Assembly (NCBI GenBank): GCA_937911345.1
Contig: CALDPP010000035.1
Location: forward strand, 1-46,245
Length of the DNA stretch: 46,245 nucleotides
Source: an uncultured euryarchaeote
GTDB lineage: Archaea; Thermoplasmatota; Poseidoniia; Poseidoniales; Poseidoniaceae
Direction of reading: 5' to 3'
This document shows positions 1 through 8,803 of this stretch, in pieces. The notes below the pieces were generated by a model. It did not search any database, was not told where the DNA came from, and saw nothing but the letters and a program-made list of their open reading frames with translations. A program made the translations under genes and the position numbers. The first letter of the stretch is position 1, and each line of letters begins with the position of its first letter.

Positions 1-813
1 ACCGAAGCATAGGTAAATTGCCACATCTGCATTTCCTTCATCAATCCACAAATTTTCATATGGATCTTGGGCATTGTGGAGTAAATGCTGCAACTCATGT
101 GCGATGATTGATTTACCCCAAGAGAGGGTTATATCCGCAAAATCAACGAACACTGCTTCCCTTGAACTGGCAAATGATGGAGCAAAGTAACCACCAGTAT
201 TGAAAGCACCGTCTATATCGTAGATAACAATCTGAACTTGACAATTATTGTCAACATCCGGGGCAGCCAGTCCCCTTCCATCTTGGTAATCCTTGCCATA
301 ATATGTGGTCATTGTAGGATATATTGTCGAGTCCCATGAAGATGCTAAATTATTGAGTACAGTTGAGGAAAGTGTTCTACCATTTTGTACAACAAATGCA
401 ACTGTACTAGTCGTTTTTGCTACATAAGCATCTAGTGAACCACCAGAAATTGGTACGGTAAGTGAATCTCCTACAAGATGTGGATTACAGGCCCTTCCAC
501 TCGTTCTTCCTTGAGTGGTTGGCTCATATTTCATTTCATCAACCCCAGGCATTCCCGCATCAATCCAAGCCTGTTTCATGAAACCATAAGCGGAAACTAC
601 AGGAGTTTCCTCATCGATTAGGAGGTATTCACGGCCGCTATTTACATCAAAATTCGCTAAATCGCCAATGATTACTCCTTGGGCATTGTATGGCATTTGT
701 TCGGATGTTGAATCGGATTCTGCAGACACCGATGATGAGAATATTGGAACGGTTAACGAGACCAACATTAATGCAATTAACAAGCACGATTTTGTAGAGC
801 GTTTTTCCGACAT
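1..813 (-). CDS. Secreted zinc metallopeptidase, M30 (hyicolysin)-like, partial (runs off window start)
   Basis: Own translation of the minus strand from ATG at 811-813 (absent from the ORF track because no stop lies in the window): MSEKRSTKSCLLIALMLVSLTVPIFSSSVSA... signal peptide, then ...IIAHELQHLLHNAQDPYENLWIDEGNAD..., an HExxH motif with downstream WxxEGxA. Confidence 0.75.
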   Translation of the reverse strand, partial: MSEKRSTKSCLLIALMLVSLTVPIFSSSVSAESDSTSEQMPYNAQGVIIGDLANFDVNSGREYLLIDEETPVVSAYGFMKQAWIDAGMPGVDEMKYEPTTQGRTSGRACNPHLVGDSLTVPISGGSLDAYVAKTTSTVAFVVQNGRTLSSTVLNNLASSWDSTIYPTMTTYYGKDYQDGRGLAAPDVDNNCQVQIVIYDIDGAFNTGGYFAPSFASSREAVFVDFADITLSWGKSIIAHELQHLLHNAQDPYENLWIDEGNADVAIYLCFG

Positions 814-867
814 AGTTCAAATCCCACTAAATGCGTTATTGCATTCAAATTGAGCAGTAAAAAAGAA

Positions 868-877
868 GTATTTAAGG
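868..877 (+). promoter_or_regulatory. Candidate TATA/BRE element for the M28 peptidase gene (possibly leaderless transcript)
   Basis: A-rich AAAAGAAG followed by TATTTAAG about 26-30 nt upstream of the ATG at 900. Confidence 0.35.
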
Positions 878-899
878 GTCAGTCTGTTAGGATTCTATA

Positions 900-2117
900 A
901 TGCTCACTAGCAAGAGAGAAGGAGAAGGCCGTTCAGTGGTTGCTTTTGTCTTGATTTCATTAGTTATTACAAGCTTTTTGAGTACATCAAGTTCTGCTTC
1001 ATCTGATTTGGAGTACCAAGGCTCAGAACCATGCTTGTCAATAGACAAATTATCATTTAATTCGACTGCAGCAAATGCTTCAATAACTTGGCAGACAGAT
1101 TTGGGTCCTAGACTGCCTGGTTCCAACTCATCCGCTGAACTTAGACGTTCAATCACTCAAAATCTCACTCAATTTACCTTCGAAGAATCGAGCCATAATA
1201 GAGAAAACTTCACGCTTACAAATCTAGTCGGCAGCTTTAGTCCAGACAATTCCACTGGCCAAAATATTGTTTTTGTTGCTCATTACGACAGCAGATATAT
1301 GGCAGAAAGAGATGAAAATGAATCGAAAAGAAACCAACCTATTGATGGAGCAAATGACGGTGCAAGTGGCGTAGCAGTACTTATCGAACTGGGAAAAATC
1401 ATCCCCAATCTCGAACTCAACCATGATGTGACTCTTTTCTTTACTGACGCTGAAGATCAAGGGATAACAGGTGGATTCCACCCTTTGACATGGTCATATG
1501 GAGCATACGCATGGGTGGAAAATTTAACTGAAGAATACAAAAATAACATATCTGCTTATATCGTTATTGACATGATTGGCGATGCATATTTAGATTTCAC
1601 CAAAGTAAAAGACACTTCAGGTGAGCTTTGGGATACAATAACACCGATTGCTGCAGCCCTTGGAATGATGGAATCAGAACTTGACTGCGAGGGCAATTAT
1701 GGTGAGCCGATATACAATCCTAACACAACAAGAGGGGTTATTGACGATCATGTTCCTGCTAACAATGCCGGCATCCCTGCGATTAATTTTATTGACATAA
1801 ACTACGGTGAAAATGCCAGTGTATTTGGCGGTCACTGGCATACTCATGAGGATACTGCAGACAAAGTAAGTTCTGAATCTCTTGGCTACATAGGCAATTT
1901 ATTGGAACTAGGTTTGATAACGTCAGCATGGACATTAAATCCAATAGATACGAATGAATTAACCAACGAATCAAATCAAGACGATAACACACTGGAAACT
2001 AATGACGATTTAGAAAATAATGTTGAAAAAAGTAATTTTGTTGGATACTTATCAATAATAATCGTATCAGCCATATTAATTCTGATTTTAGTGGCAGATA
2101 TCAGTCTTAAACTGTAA
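900..2117 (+). CDS. M28-family metallopeptidase / glutaminyl-cyclase-like, secreted with C-terminal TM anchor
   Basis: Motifs FVAHYDSR, DGANDGASGVAVLIEL, LFFTDAEDQG, GGHWHTHEDTADKV; N-terminal signal and C-terminal hydrophobic helix (YLSIIIVSAILILILVADI). Confidence 0.85.
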   Translation: MLTSKREGEGRSVVAFVLISLVITSFLSTSSSASSDLEYQGSEPCLSIDKLSFNSTAANASITWQTDLGPRLPGSNSSAELRRSITQNLTQFTFEESSHNRENFTLTNLVGSFSPDNSTGQNIVFVAHYDSRYMAERDENESKRNQPIDGANDGASGVAVLIELGKIIPNLELNHDVTLFFTDAEDQGITGGFHPLTWSYGAYAWVENLTEEYKNNISAYIVIDMIGDAYLDFTKVKDTSGELWDTITPIAAALGMMESELDCEGNYGEPIYNPNTTRGVIDDHVPANNAGIPAINFIDINYGENASVFGGHWHTHEDTADKVSSESLGYIGNLLELGLITSAWTLNPIDTNELTNESNQDDNTLETNDDLENNVEKSNFVGYLSIIIVSAILILILVADISLKL

Positions 2118-2123
2118 TACCTA

Positions 2124-2158
2124 GCGCGGACAATTAGGGAAAGGGGTCATATCCGCGC
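2124..2158. repeat. Inverted repeat GCGCGGA-N21-TCCGCGC
   Basis: Perfect 7-bp GC-rich arms in the intergenic gap between the M28 gene and the next CDS. Confidence 0.5.
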
Positions 2159-2191
2159 ACCATAAGGGTTGATTAGGTCGGAGGTGAAGTT

Positions 2192-3037
2192 ATGTCGGAG
2201 AAGAGTTTTGATGAACGCAGGGCTGCTCTCAGGCAACGGGTTCAAAATCAGCTCGAAAACAACGAACAAAACATCTTAGACAAACAATCAGATCTATTAC
2301 CTTTTGAAGACGAACAAGAAATAGTAGTTAAGCCAATGATTGACCTTGATTATGATGACAGAGAAAGATTGAGGATGATTGTTGCGATATTGGTCTTAGT
2401 TGGGAGCATATTAGGCGTTGTCAGTGGTGGAATTTTACTTCAAGGTAATCCTGATGAGTTACTAAACTCAACGATTTTTAATGAGGCGGAGACTGTTGAT
2501 TTAACCGGGCAAATACTTACCGTTGATGGCGTAACTTTAGAGAATGCGACTATTGAATTATATGAGGAAAAAAGCGTGGTTGTAATCCAATCAACAAGTT
2601 CAGATCAAAATGGTTATTTTCAATTTTACAATGTTAAGCCTGAAATTATGGAAATAAGAGTAGTTATCTCTGGTTACCAAAGTGTCGAAAGAACTCTCAG
2701 GGCGGAAAATGGATTGATTGCTCCGTTTACTATGGTTGAAGGAAACTCGTCAAGCATTATCCAAGAAAATACTGTTGGTAGTGAGGGGGGTTGGTCTCTT
2801 GAAGCAGCAGTGGCGTTATCGACATTTCTTGGAATAGTGACTATAATTACTGGCTTTGTTGGCATTCAAGCATCAGTTGAAATAAGGCGAGGGAAAAAAT
2901 ACCGGAGAACACAATATCTCGCTGGCGTTAGCTTATTTAGCAGAGGATTAATTTGGATTGGTCCTATTCTAATTCTCGCAGGTATCGCACTAAACAGTAT
3001 GGTCAAAGACCAATATGAAGACTATATCGAGGATTGA
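2192..3037 (+). CDS. Membrane protein with carboxypeptidase-regulatory-like (CarboxypepD_reg) domain
   Basis: TM helix (MIVAILVLVGSILGVVSGG), beta domain ...VDLTGQILTVDGVTLENATIELYEEKSVVVIQSTSSDQNGYFQFYNVKPEIMEIRVVISGYQSVERTLR..., two C-terminal TM helices. Confidence 0.7.
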   Translation: MSEKSFDERRAALRQRVQNQLENNEQNILDKQSDLLPFEDEQEIVVKPMIDLDYDDRERLRMIVAILVLVGSILGVVSGGILLQGNPDELLNSTIFNEAETVDLTGQILTVDGVTLENATIELYEEKSVVVIQSTSSDQNGYFQFYNVKPEIMEIRVVISGYQSVERTLRAENGLIAPFTMVEGNSSSIIQENTVGSEGGWSLEAAVALSTFLGIVTIITGFVGIQASVEIRRGKKYRRTQYLAGVSLFSRGLIWIGPILILAGIALNSMVKDQYEDYIED

Positions 3038-4386
3038 AAATGTATCTTATCTCAGTCGAGGGAGGAGACGGTTCTGGTAAAGGAGAAGCCGCCAGAATAA
3101 TCAGCGAGTTGTTGACTAGTTTCCCGTTTCCGAAAATCCATTCTACTCATGAACCCAGAAGACATAGTGAGTTGGGTAAACTAGCCCTTGATTCGGTTAT
3201 GAAAGGAGATAAGACTCCACTTGAAGAGGCGGGATTATTTGCTGCTGATAGACTTGATCACTCGCACACAATTATCAAACCATTGCTAGACAAAGGGCAT
3301 GTTGTAATATCTGATAGGAATATACACTCATCACTTATCTATCAGGGAATCGTTGGTGATTTGGGAATAGATGATGTCGTAAAGATGAATTCTGCAGCAA
3401 TGATTCCTGATTTAGTAATATGGATAGATTGTGATCCTGCAAAGGCAATGAAAAGGATACGCTCCGGAACTTTGAGAATGACTAGCAACAAGCAAGAATA
3501 TTTTGAAACTACAGAAATTCAAAAGAAAATAAGGCAGGGTTTCAGTGAACTATTATCTGGCAAGATTACTGTACCTGAACCATTCGACAAATGTGAGGTT
3601 GTAGGTCCAATTCTAAATGAGTCAGGATTGGATGAACTGAAGAAGAAGTTAGCAGATACTCTTCGAACATTTTTCAACAAAAAACCTTCTCCACTTAATG
3701 TCGATTCCGATAAAGTAGACAGATACTTACTAAGCCGACTAATCGGCAATCTTGAAACTCAAACTCGTCTACCTGGAGCACCATTGAACATGAGTGCAAT
3801 ACATGAAGGATGGTTAAGTGGTAAAAGCCCTGCTGAATGGATGGCATTTGTCGAAGCGAATTGGCCTAAAGAATCCGCAAAACAGTTTGACGTACCAAGT
3901 AATCCGTTTTCTTTTTCATCATGGTCAATTATTGGGACTCTGTCATTAATTGGAGGTTCAACAGAAGTTCCCAAACTTCACAAATTATTGGGTCCGCACA
4001 GAATGATGACCAAGCGCCACACACAGAGACTTGTCAAATGGTTAGAAGAAGAAAAATGGATAAATAAACAGTTTAATCACATACCATTTTCAGACGCTAA
4101 AGTTTTCAAATTAAAACAGGATCGACTAGGTTTTGGAAGATTATCTCTTGCACTTTGGCCATTGAGGGGAATGATTTCCTCTTGGCGGAGAGCGAATCCT
4201 GAACTCGAATGGGAAGGGGCCCTAGAAGACCTCATTACTAACTCAAAATTACCATCTTACCAAGTTAAAAAATCTCTCAGTGATGTCTTTGAGAGACTAA
4301 AAATACTAACAAGCGGGCACAATGAATGTCCTGTACCAACAACGAAGGAAGAATTGATTGTTTGGTGGAAAACTCCTCCACCATGA
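3034..4386 (+). CDS. tmk: Thymidylate kinase (N-terminal) fused to a ~235-aa uncharacterised C-terminal domain
   Basis: P-loop EGGDGSGKG, THEPR, SDRNIHSSLIYQG, PDLVIWIDCDPAKAMKRI; the C-terminal half resembles no thymidylate kinase region I know. Confidence 0.8.
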   Translation: MKMYLISVEGGDGSGKGEAARIISELLTSFPFPKIHSTHEPRRHSELGKLALDSVMKGDKTPLEEAGLFAADRLDHSHTIIKPLLDKGHVVISDRNIHSSLIYQGIVGDLGIDDVVKMNSAAMIPDLVIWIDCDPAKAMKRIRSGTLRMTSNKQEYFETTEIQKKIRQGFSELLSGKITVPEPFDKCEVVGPILNESGLDELKKKLADTLRTFFNKKPSPLNVDSDKVDRYLLSRLIGNLETQTRLPGAPLNMSAIHEGWLSGKSPAEWMAFVEANWPKESAKQFDVPSNPFSFSSWSIIGTLSLIGGSTEVPKLHKLLGPHRMMTKRHTQRLVKWLEEEKWINKQFNHIPFSDAKVFKLKQDRLGFGRLSLALWPLRGMISSWRRANPELEWEGALEDLITNSKLPSYQVKKSLSDVFERLKILTSGHNECPVPTTKEELIVWWKTPPP

Positions 4387-5115
4387 TTATTCCTCTTCAA
4401 CAAGACGGAATTTCATTCCACCTGGCAAAGAGACTTGTGCAGCTGACTTGAAGAACTTTGAACGAGCAGAATACGCTGCACTAATCAAGACGCCAAGCCC
4501 AATGCCAAAACCGATTCCAGTTATTGGCCTAGTAATATTATTCGATTCATATGGGGTTAACAATTGGGTAAATCCATCAACAATTAATGGCAAACAAAGT
4601 ACCAAGCCACAAAGTAACCAAATCAGTGTCCTTCTATTTTTTTGATAGGTACCCAGTAGCCATTTATCTGGCAGTAGAGATAAACATGTATCTTTTACCG
4701 TCCATCTATTATATCCCTTTCTTGAAAACCAAAAACCGCCTACAGCGAGACCAAAAAATATCCCTACATCCCTCGTACAAACTGGCATTTGATTTTCATT
4801 TATGAGGATTGAACGCTCCGCCTTGTTATGGCAGTTCAAATCGCCAAATGCATAAATAAATGCAGAATAAGGATCTAATTCAGTCCATGCAAATGTCTCA
4901 TTTGGATTAGTGTTATCATTTCCTGAAGACCAAAAGCCATCCTCTGTAGCGAAATCAAATGCATTTGCTCGTCCGTTTTTTATTTCTGGAATTTCTCCAG
5001 TTTCAACAACCATAGGCGCAATGAAGAAGGAGAGTAAAAAGAAGCTTGAAACATAGAAAACTCTGTTTCCTACTTTTTTCTCACGCTCTCTCGAGGCAAG
5101 TCCATTCTTATTCAC
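4387..5115 (-). CDS. DUF2085-like multi-pass membrane protein
   Basis: ...CHNKAERSILINENQMPVCTRDVGIFFGLAVGG... and LIVDGFTQLLTPYESNNITRPITGIGFG match DUF2085-type motifs. The track extends to 5205 from TTG; GTG at 5115 avoids overlap with the divergent gene. Confidence 0.65.
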   Translation of the reverse strand: MNKNGLASREREKKVGNRVFYVSSFFLLSFFIAPMVVETGEIPEIKNGRANAFDFATEDGFWSSGNDNTNPNETFAWTELDPYSAFIYAFGDLNCHNKAERSILINENQMPVCTRDVGIFFGLAVGGFWFSRKGYNRWTVKDTCLSLLPDKWLLGTYQKNRRTLIWLLCGLVLCLPLIVDGFTQLLTPYESNNITRPITGIGFGIGLGVLISAAYSARSKFFKSAAQVSLPGGMKFRLVEEE

Positions 5116-5190
5116 AGTTGGCGTACTAATCGGCAGTACAAAAGAATTAACGTCAAAGTGTTCATCTATCTCTATCAAGCCCACACATAC

Positions 5191-5826
5191 ATGGAGGAAG
5201 CCCAAGGGGAACCTGTTGGCCTAGGCATGGGCTTCCAAGCTGGAGGTCTTATTGGACTATACCTAGGATTTTCGCTTGCAACAATTTCTGTTTTGACAGA
5301 TGCAGAAAATATCCAAAGAACTGTTTCGTTAATGTGCATTCCACCATTTCTATTTTCGATACTTTTAGGACCATTTTTGGCAAGGCGCCGTAAACCAGTG
5401 ATACTAACTAAAGAGCCTTTGATAGAAGCAAGAGAGAAGTTGTCACAATTTAATGAAGGGCAAGGAAAATGGCGAGTTCTGAGCCATGTATCTAGTGATG
5501 GTGTAAATCTAAGGATAGACATGCATAATTTAGAAAATATCGAAGGTGTTGTTGATGCAGCACTAGAATTAGCAGAGAAAACAACTGTTAAATTTATAGT
5601 TGGAAGAGGCAATATCAAAAGTTCATCCCCGAAACTACGTAATCGGGTACTAAAAAGAGTCGAAGATAGTGTAGGAGTTTTGAGAAGAACACGTAAAGCA
5701 AAATCTATAGAAGTGAACCCTGTAAAGTCTAGTGAATATAATGACTATCAAAATAAACTTAATCGTATTCTACTTATTTTATTGCCAATTGTTTCGTTTT
5801 TGGCTTGGTTAGAAATGAGAAATTGA
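5191..5826 (+). CDS. Uncharacterised membrane protein
   Basis: ORF with two N-terminal TM helices and one C-terminal TM helix. The first in-frame ATG (MEEAQGEPVG...) is at 5191; the track uses 5158. Confidence 0.6.
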   Translation: MEEAQGEPVGLGMGFQAGGLIGLYLGFSLATISVLTDAENIQRTVSLMCIPPFLFSILLGPFLARRRKPVILTKEPLIEAREKLSQFNEGQGKWRVLSHVSSDGVNLRIDMHNLENIEGVVDAALELAEKTTVKFIVGRGNIKSSSPKLRNRVLKRVEDSVGVLRRTRKAKSIEVNPVKSSEYNDYQNKLNRILLILLPIVSFLAWLEMRN

Positions 5827-5875
5827 CAAATCAAGCAGGAATAGATGTTATGAAACAATCAATGCTAGCGTTACC

Positions 5876-6793
5876 ATGCGAGAGGTCACTTTGTTTTGGA
5901 AAAGAGACCGAATCAAGGATTTAGACATTGGAGAACTTACCAATATATTCAAGCAAGCAGAGTTCATTTCATATGTGAAAAGAGTGCCAAAAGATATTCG
6001 AATAATTTTGAAAGTCAATTTTTGCGATGGAAAATCGCCAAAAGACATAGTCGACCTACATTTCCTTGAATTACTTGACGTAATTCTTGAACCTAGAGAT
6101 AATTCCGACAGTTATCTGATTCTAGTAAAACTGAACCACTCTGTCTCAAATCTAAACGCTAGAACCAATGGCACGAGTTCAGTTCCGGGGAGTAGGCTTG
6201 ATGGAGAAGGCTTGACTTACATTATTCAAGGTCCACCAATCAAATTACGTTTGGTTTCAACGTTAGCAAGGCTAATTGCTCAACCAGATAGAATAAGTGC
6301 AAGAAGTTTAGATTTCAACTCAACCCTCAATCACTCTGCACTTTCAACCAAACAACTGAAGTTGGCAAAATTTGCCTATGATAGGGGATTTTTTGACATC
6401 CCAAAGCGAACAAGGATCTCTGATTTAGCTAGTGAAATCGGACTTGCTAGAGCCACAATTTCGGAGCATCTAGCTCGAATAGAATCAATACTTATGGACG
6501 ACATGTTTTCCTCGTATGATGAGGCATATACAGATCCTAAATTGGTTAAGTCGCTTATTGAAACTGTAACTATGGAAATTGAAAATGATGACATGAATCT
6601 AGTTGACAATATGATTCACTTATTATCGGATATTAAGAAATCAATTTCGTCCCAAATTGTTGAGTTAAAAAGTGAAGAATTTGATGAAAAAACCGATGAT
6701 GAATTGATTGAATTGGCTGTAAAAGAATATGAAGAGAACCTAAGTTTTATTGACGAAATTGTTGAAGAGAAATTTAAGTCCTCATCAAATTAA
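5876..6793 (+). CDS. Bacterio-opsin-activator-type HTH (HTH_10) transcriptional regulator
   Basis: LSTKQLKLAKFAYDRGFFDIPKRTRISDLASEIGLARATISEHLARIES is a characteristic HTH_10 segment. Confidence 0.8.
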   Translation: MREVTLFWKRDRIKDLDIGELTNIFKQAEFISYVKRVPKDIRIILKVNFCDGKSPKDIVDLHFLELLDVILEPRDNSDSYLILVKLNHSVSNLNARTNGTSSVPGSRLDGEGLTYIIQGPPIKLRLVSTLARLIAQPDRISARSLDFNSTLNHSALSTKQLKLAKFAYDRGFFDIPKRTRISDLASEIGLARATISEHLARIESILMDDMFSSYDEAYTDPKLVKSLIETVTMEIENDDMNLVDNMIHLLSDIKKSISSQIVELKSEEFDEKTDDELIELAVKEYEENLSFIDEIVEEKFKSSSN

Positions 6794-6830
6794 TGACATC
6801 ATTTACAAGATACGAAGTTATAGACACTGT

Positions 6831-7802
6831 ATGACCCGGGCAGCGGACTTACTTAGACGCCTGTCCAAAGATGGTGTTTTAGTCCCTGACCAAGTAAAAA
6901 AAGCGATGCTAAAAGTCGACTTAGAGGACTTTACCGATTATGATGTTGCTCCTTTCTATGCTGACCGTCCTGTACCATACATTGAATCAAATTCGGGCAA
7001 CATCAAAACTATCTCAGCACCTCACATGATAATTACACTTCTTCATCACATGGAACTTAGTTTAGGGCAGGAAATTATTGTTATAGGATGTAAAGGCGGC
7101 TATTTATCTGCATTGATAGCAACAATAGTAGGAGAAAAAGGGCGAGTAAACGTTTTAGATCCTTCAATTGAGGTTGTAAATCACGCAAAAGAAAGGCTAT
7201 CTCATTGGCCAACGGTTGAAATAAGGACTGTAGAAGACCTAAATATTGCACCAGTTGCATTTCCTGGCGAATTCAATAGGGTAATTATGACGGGACAAAT
7301 AGAAGAAATACCACAATGGATTAAATCAAGAGTTAGCGACGGAGGATTTGTTATCGCCCCGCTGGGAGATATAGATTCACAACATTTGATGAAAATTGAA
7401 TTTCAAGATGACTTAGAACTTGAAACAAATCTAGGCAATGTATGTTTTGGCCCAATAGATTTAGACTCAAATGATAATACTCATCTTCATCCAAAAGAAC
7501 TTGCAGATTTGATTGAATTGTCAATTGAAACTTGTGAAGAATTAGAAATAATTGATTATGAGGAGCTCCAGAGCCTGCAAGATTTGGTTGCGAAATTAAA
7601 CAATTTACCAGATGAGACGCCACCCATTGGAGAGGGTGGAATTCCCGTTTCAGATCACCCAATGGTAAAATTACTGTGGCACTATTCACCGTCTTTCCTT
7701 CGGCTATGGCCAATAATTCAAGTCATGTTACATCCAATGATTTCAAATTTTGATCTCAACACATGGAACCAATTCAACGATGACGAAGATACTGACTGGT
7801 GA
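6831..7802 (+). CDS. Protein-L-isoaspartate O-methyltransferase-like protein with C-terminal extension
   Basis: ADRPVPYIESNSGNIKTISAPHMI and Rossmann-like strand IIVIGCKGGYLSALIATIVGEKGRVNVLDPS. ATG at 6831 (MTRAADLLRRL) is the likely start. Confidence 0.7.
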   Translation: MTRAADLLRRLSKDGVLVPDQVKKAMLKVDLEDFTDYDVAPFYADRPVPYIESNSGNIKTISAPHMIITLLHHMELSLGQEIIVIGCKGGYLSALIATIVGEKGRVNVLDPSIEVVNHAKERLSHWPTVEIRTVEDLNIAPVAFPGEFNRVIMTGQIEEIPQWIKSRVSDGGFVIAPLGDIDSQHLMKIEFQDDLELETNLGNVCFGPIDLDSNDNTHLHPKELADLIELSIETCEELEIIDYEELQSLQDLVAKLNNLPDETPPIGEGGIPVSDHPMVKLLWHYSPSFLRLWPIIQVMLHPMISNFDLNTWNQFNDDEDTDW

Positions 7803-8803
7803 GTAACTTGTCAACTAGGTTTTCTACTTCTGCAAATCTAAATAGCAAAGATGATCGTAAGAAAAGACGAGCCGTTAGAGAGCTTTTCGAACTAGATGAC
7901 GAAAATAATCTATCCTCATTCATACCTCTGTTAGATGACAAAGACTCTTGGTATAGAACCAAAGCACTGGATGCATTTAGAATGTGGTCAATTAGACTAG
8001 ATACATCACACCTTGCTCCGTTAATTAATCACAAAAATTTGGATTATAACAGAGCCGCTGCCAACCTTTTAGAGCGATTTGAAAAAAACAACATAGAAAC
8101 AGTGAAAGGATTATTCGAAAAAAATGATTTGATTTGCCAGATAAAGTCAGCGGAATTTATCCTACAGTGTGATAATCAAGAAGATTTCTTTGAAGATTTA
8201 TTATTAAATGAGAATGCAAAATTAAAGTTGATTGCCCTGAATAGTAAATATTCTACACAAGAAGTACTAATCAAATCATTAGAAGATAAATCAAGCAGCA
8301 TAGTCAATTTTAGCCTTGGTAAATTAACTGATTCAAACTTTATTATCGAAGAAAATAAATTATCCCAACTAATATCCAATGGAGTAGACTTCACAAATTT
8401 TGCTCCATATTTGTTAAAGCATAATCCCAAGAAACTGATTGAACATATCGAAAATCTCAACAGCACCGAGATAAGAATGATTGTTAAGATGTTGCGACAA
8501 GAGTGTAAAACCTTGGATAATGAAATAATCAAAATGATCATTCAAAGTAAATCCTATGTAGTCTTAGGAAGGTGGTTACAAGGCAAAAAAGGTGATGCGA
8601 TAGATAAATTGCGATGGGAGATTATCGCCAATGAAGATGTGGATGAGATAGAAAGATGCCGCCTTGTTGAGCGATTATTTTCACGATGTGATGAAGAGAA
8701 TATAATTAACATGGCAAAAATTATTTCAGAAGAATCAGATAGTGATTTGATAAAAATAACAGCGCATAACCTTTCAACCGCCAATGCTGAGGGTAGTTCA
8801 TGA
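7799..8803 (+). CDS. HEAT-repeat-like alpha-helical protein
   Basis: Helical repeats such as DDKDSWYRTKALDAFRMWS and HKNLDYNRAAANLLERF; GTG start overlapping the preceding stop. Confidence 0.55.
   Translation: MSNLSTRFSTSANLNSKDDRKKRRAVRELFELDDENNLSSFIPLLDDKDSWYRTKALDAFRMWSIRLDTSHLAPLINHKNLDYNRAAANLLERFEKNNIETVKGLFEKNDLICQIKSAEFILQCDNQEDFFEDLLLNENAKLKLIALNSKYSTQEVLIKSLEDKSSSIVNFSLGKLTDSNFIIEENKLSQLISNGVDFTNFAPYLLKHNPKKLIEHIENLNSTEIRMIVKMLRQECKTLDNEIIKMIIQSKSYVVLGRWLQGKKGDAIDKLRWEIIANEDVDEIERCRLVERLFSRCDEENIINMAKIISEESDSDLIKITAHNLSTANAEGSS

Noticed and set aside
5175-5618. 147-aa minus-strand ORF
   Set aside because: Antisense to the 5191-5826 membrane protein; no motifs; shadow ORF.
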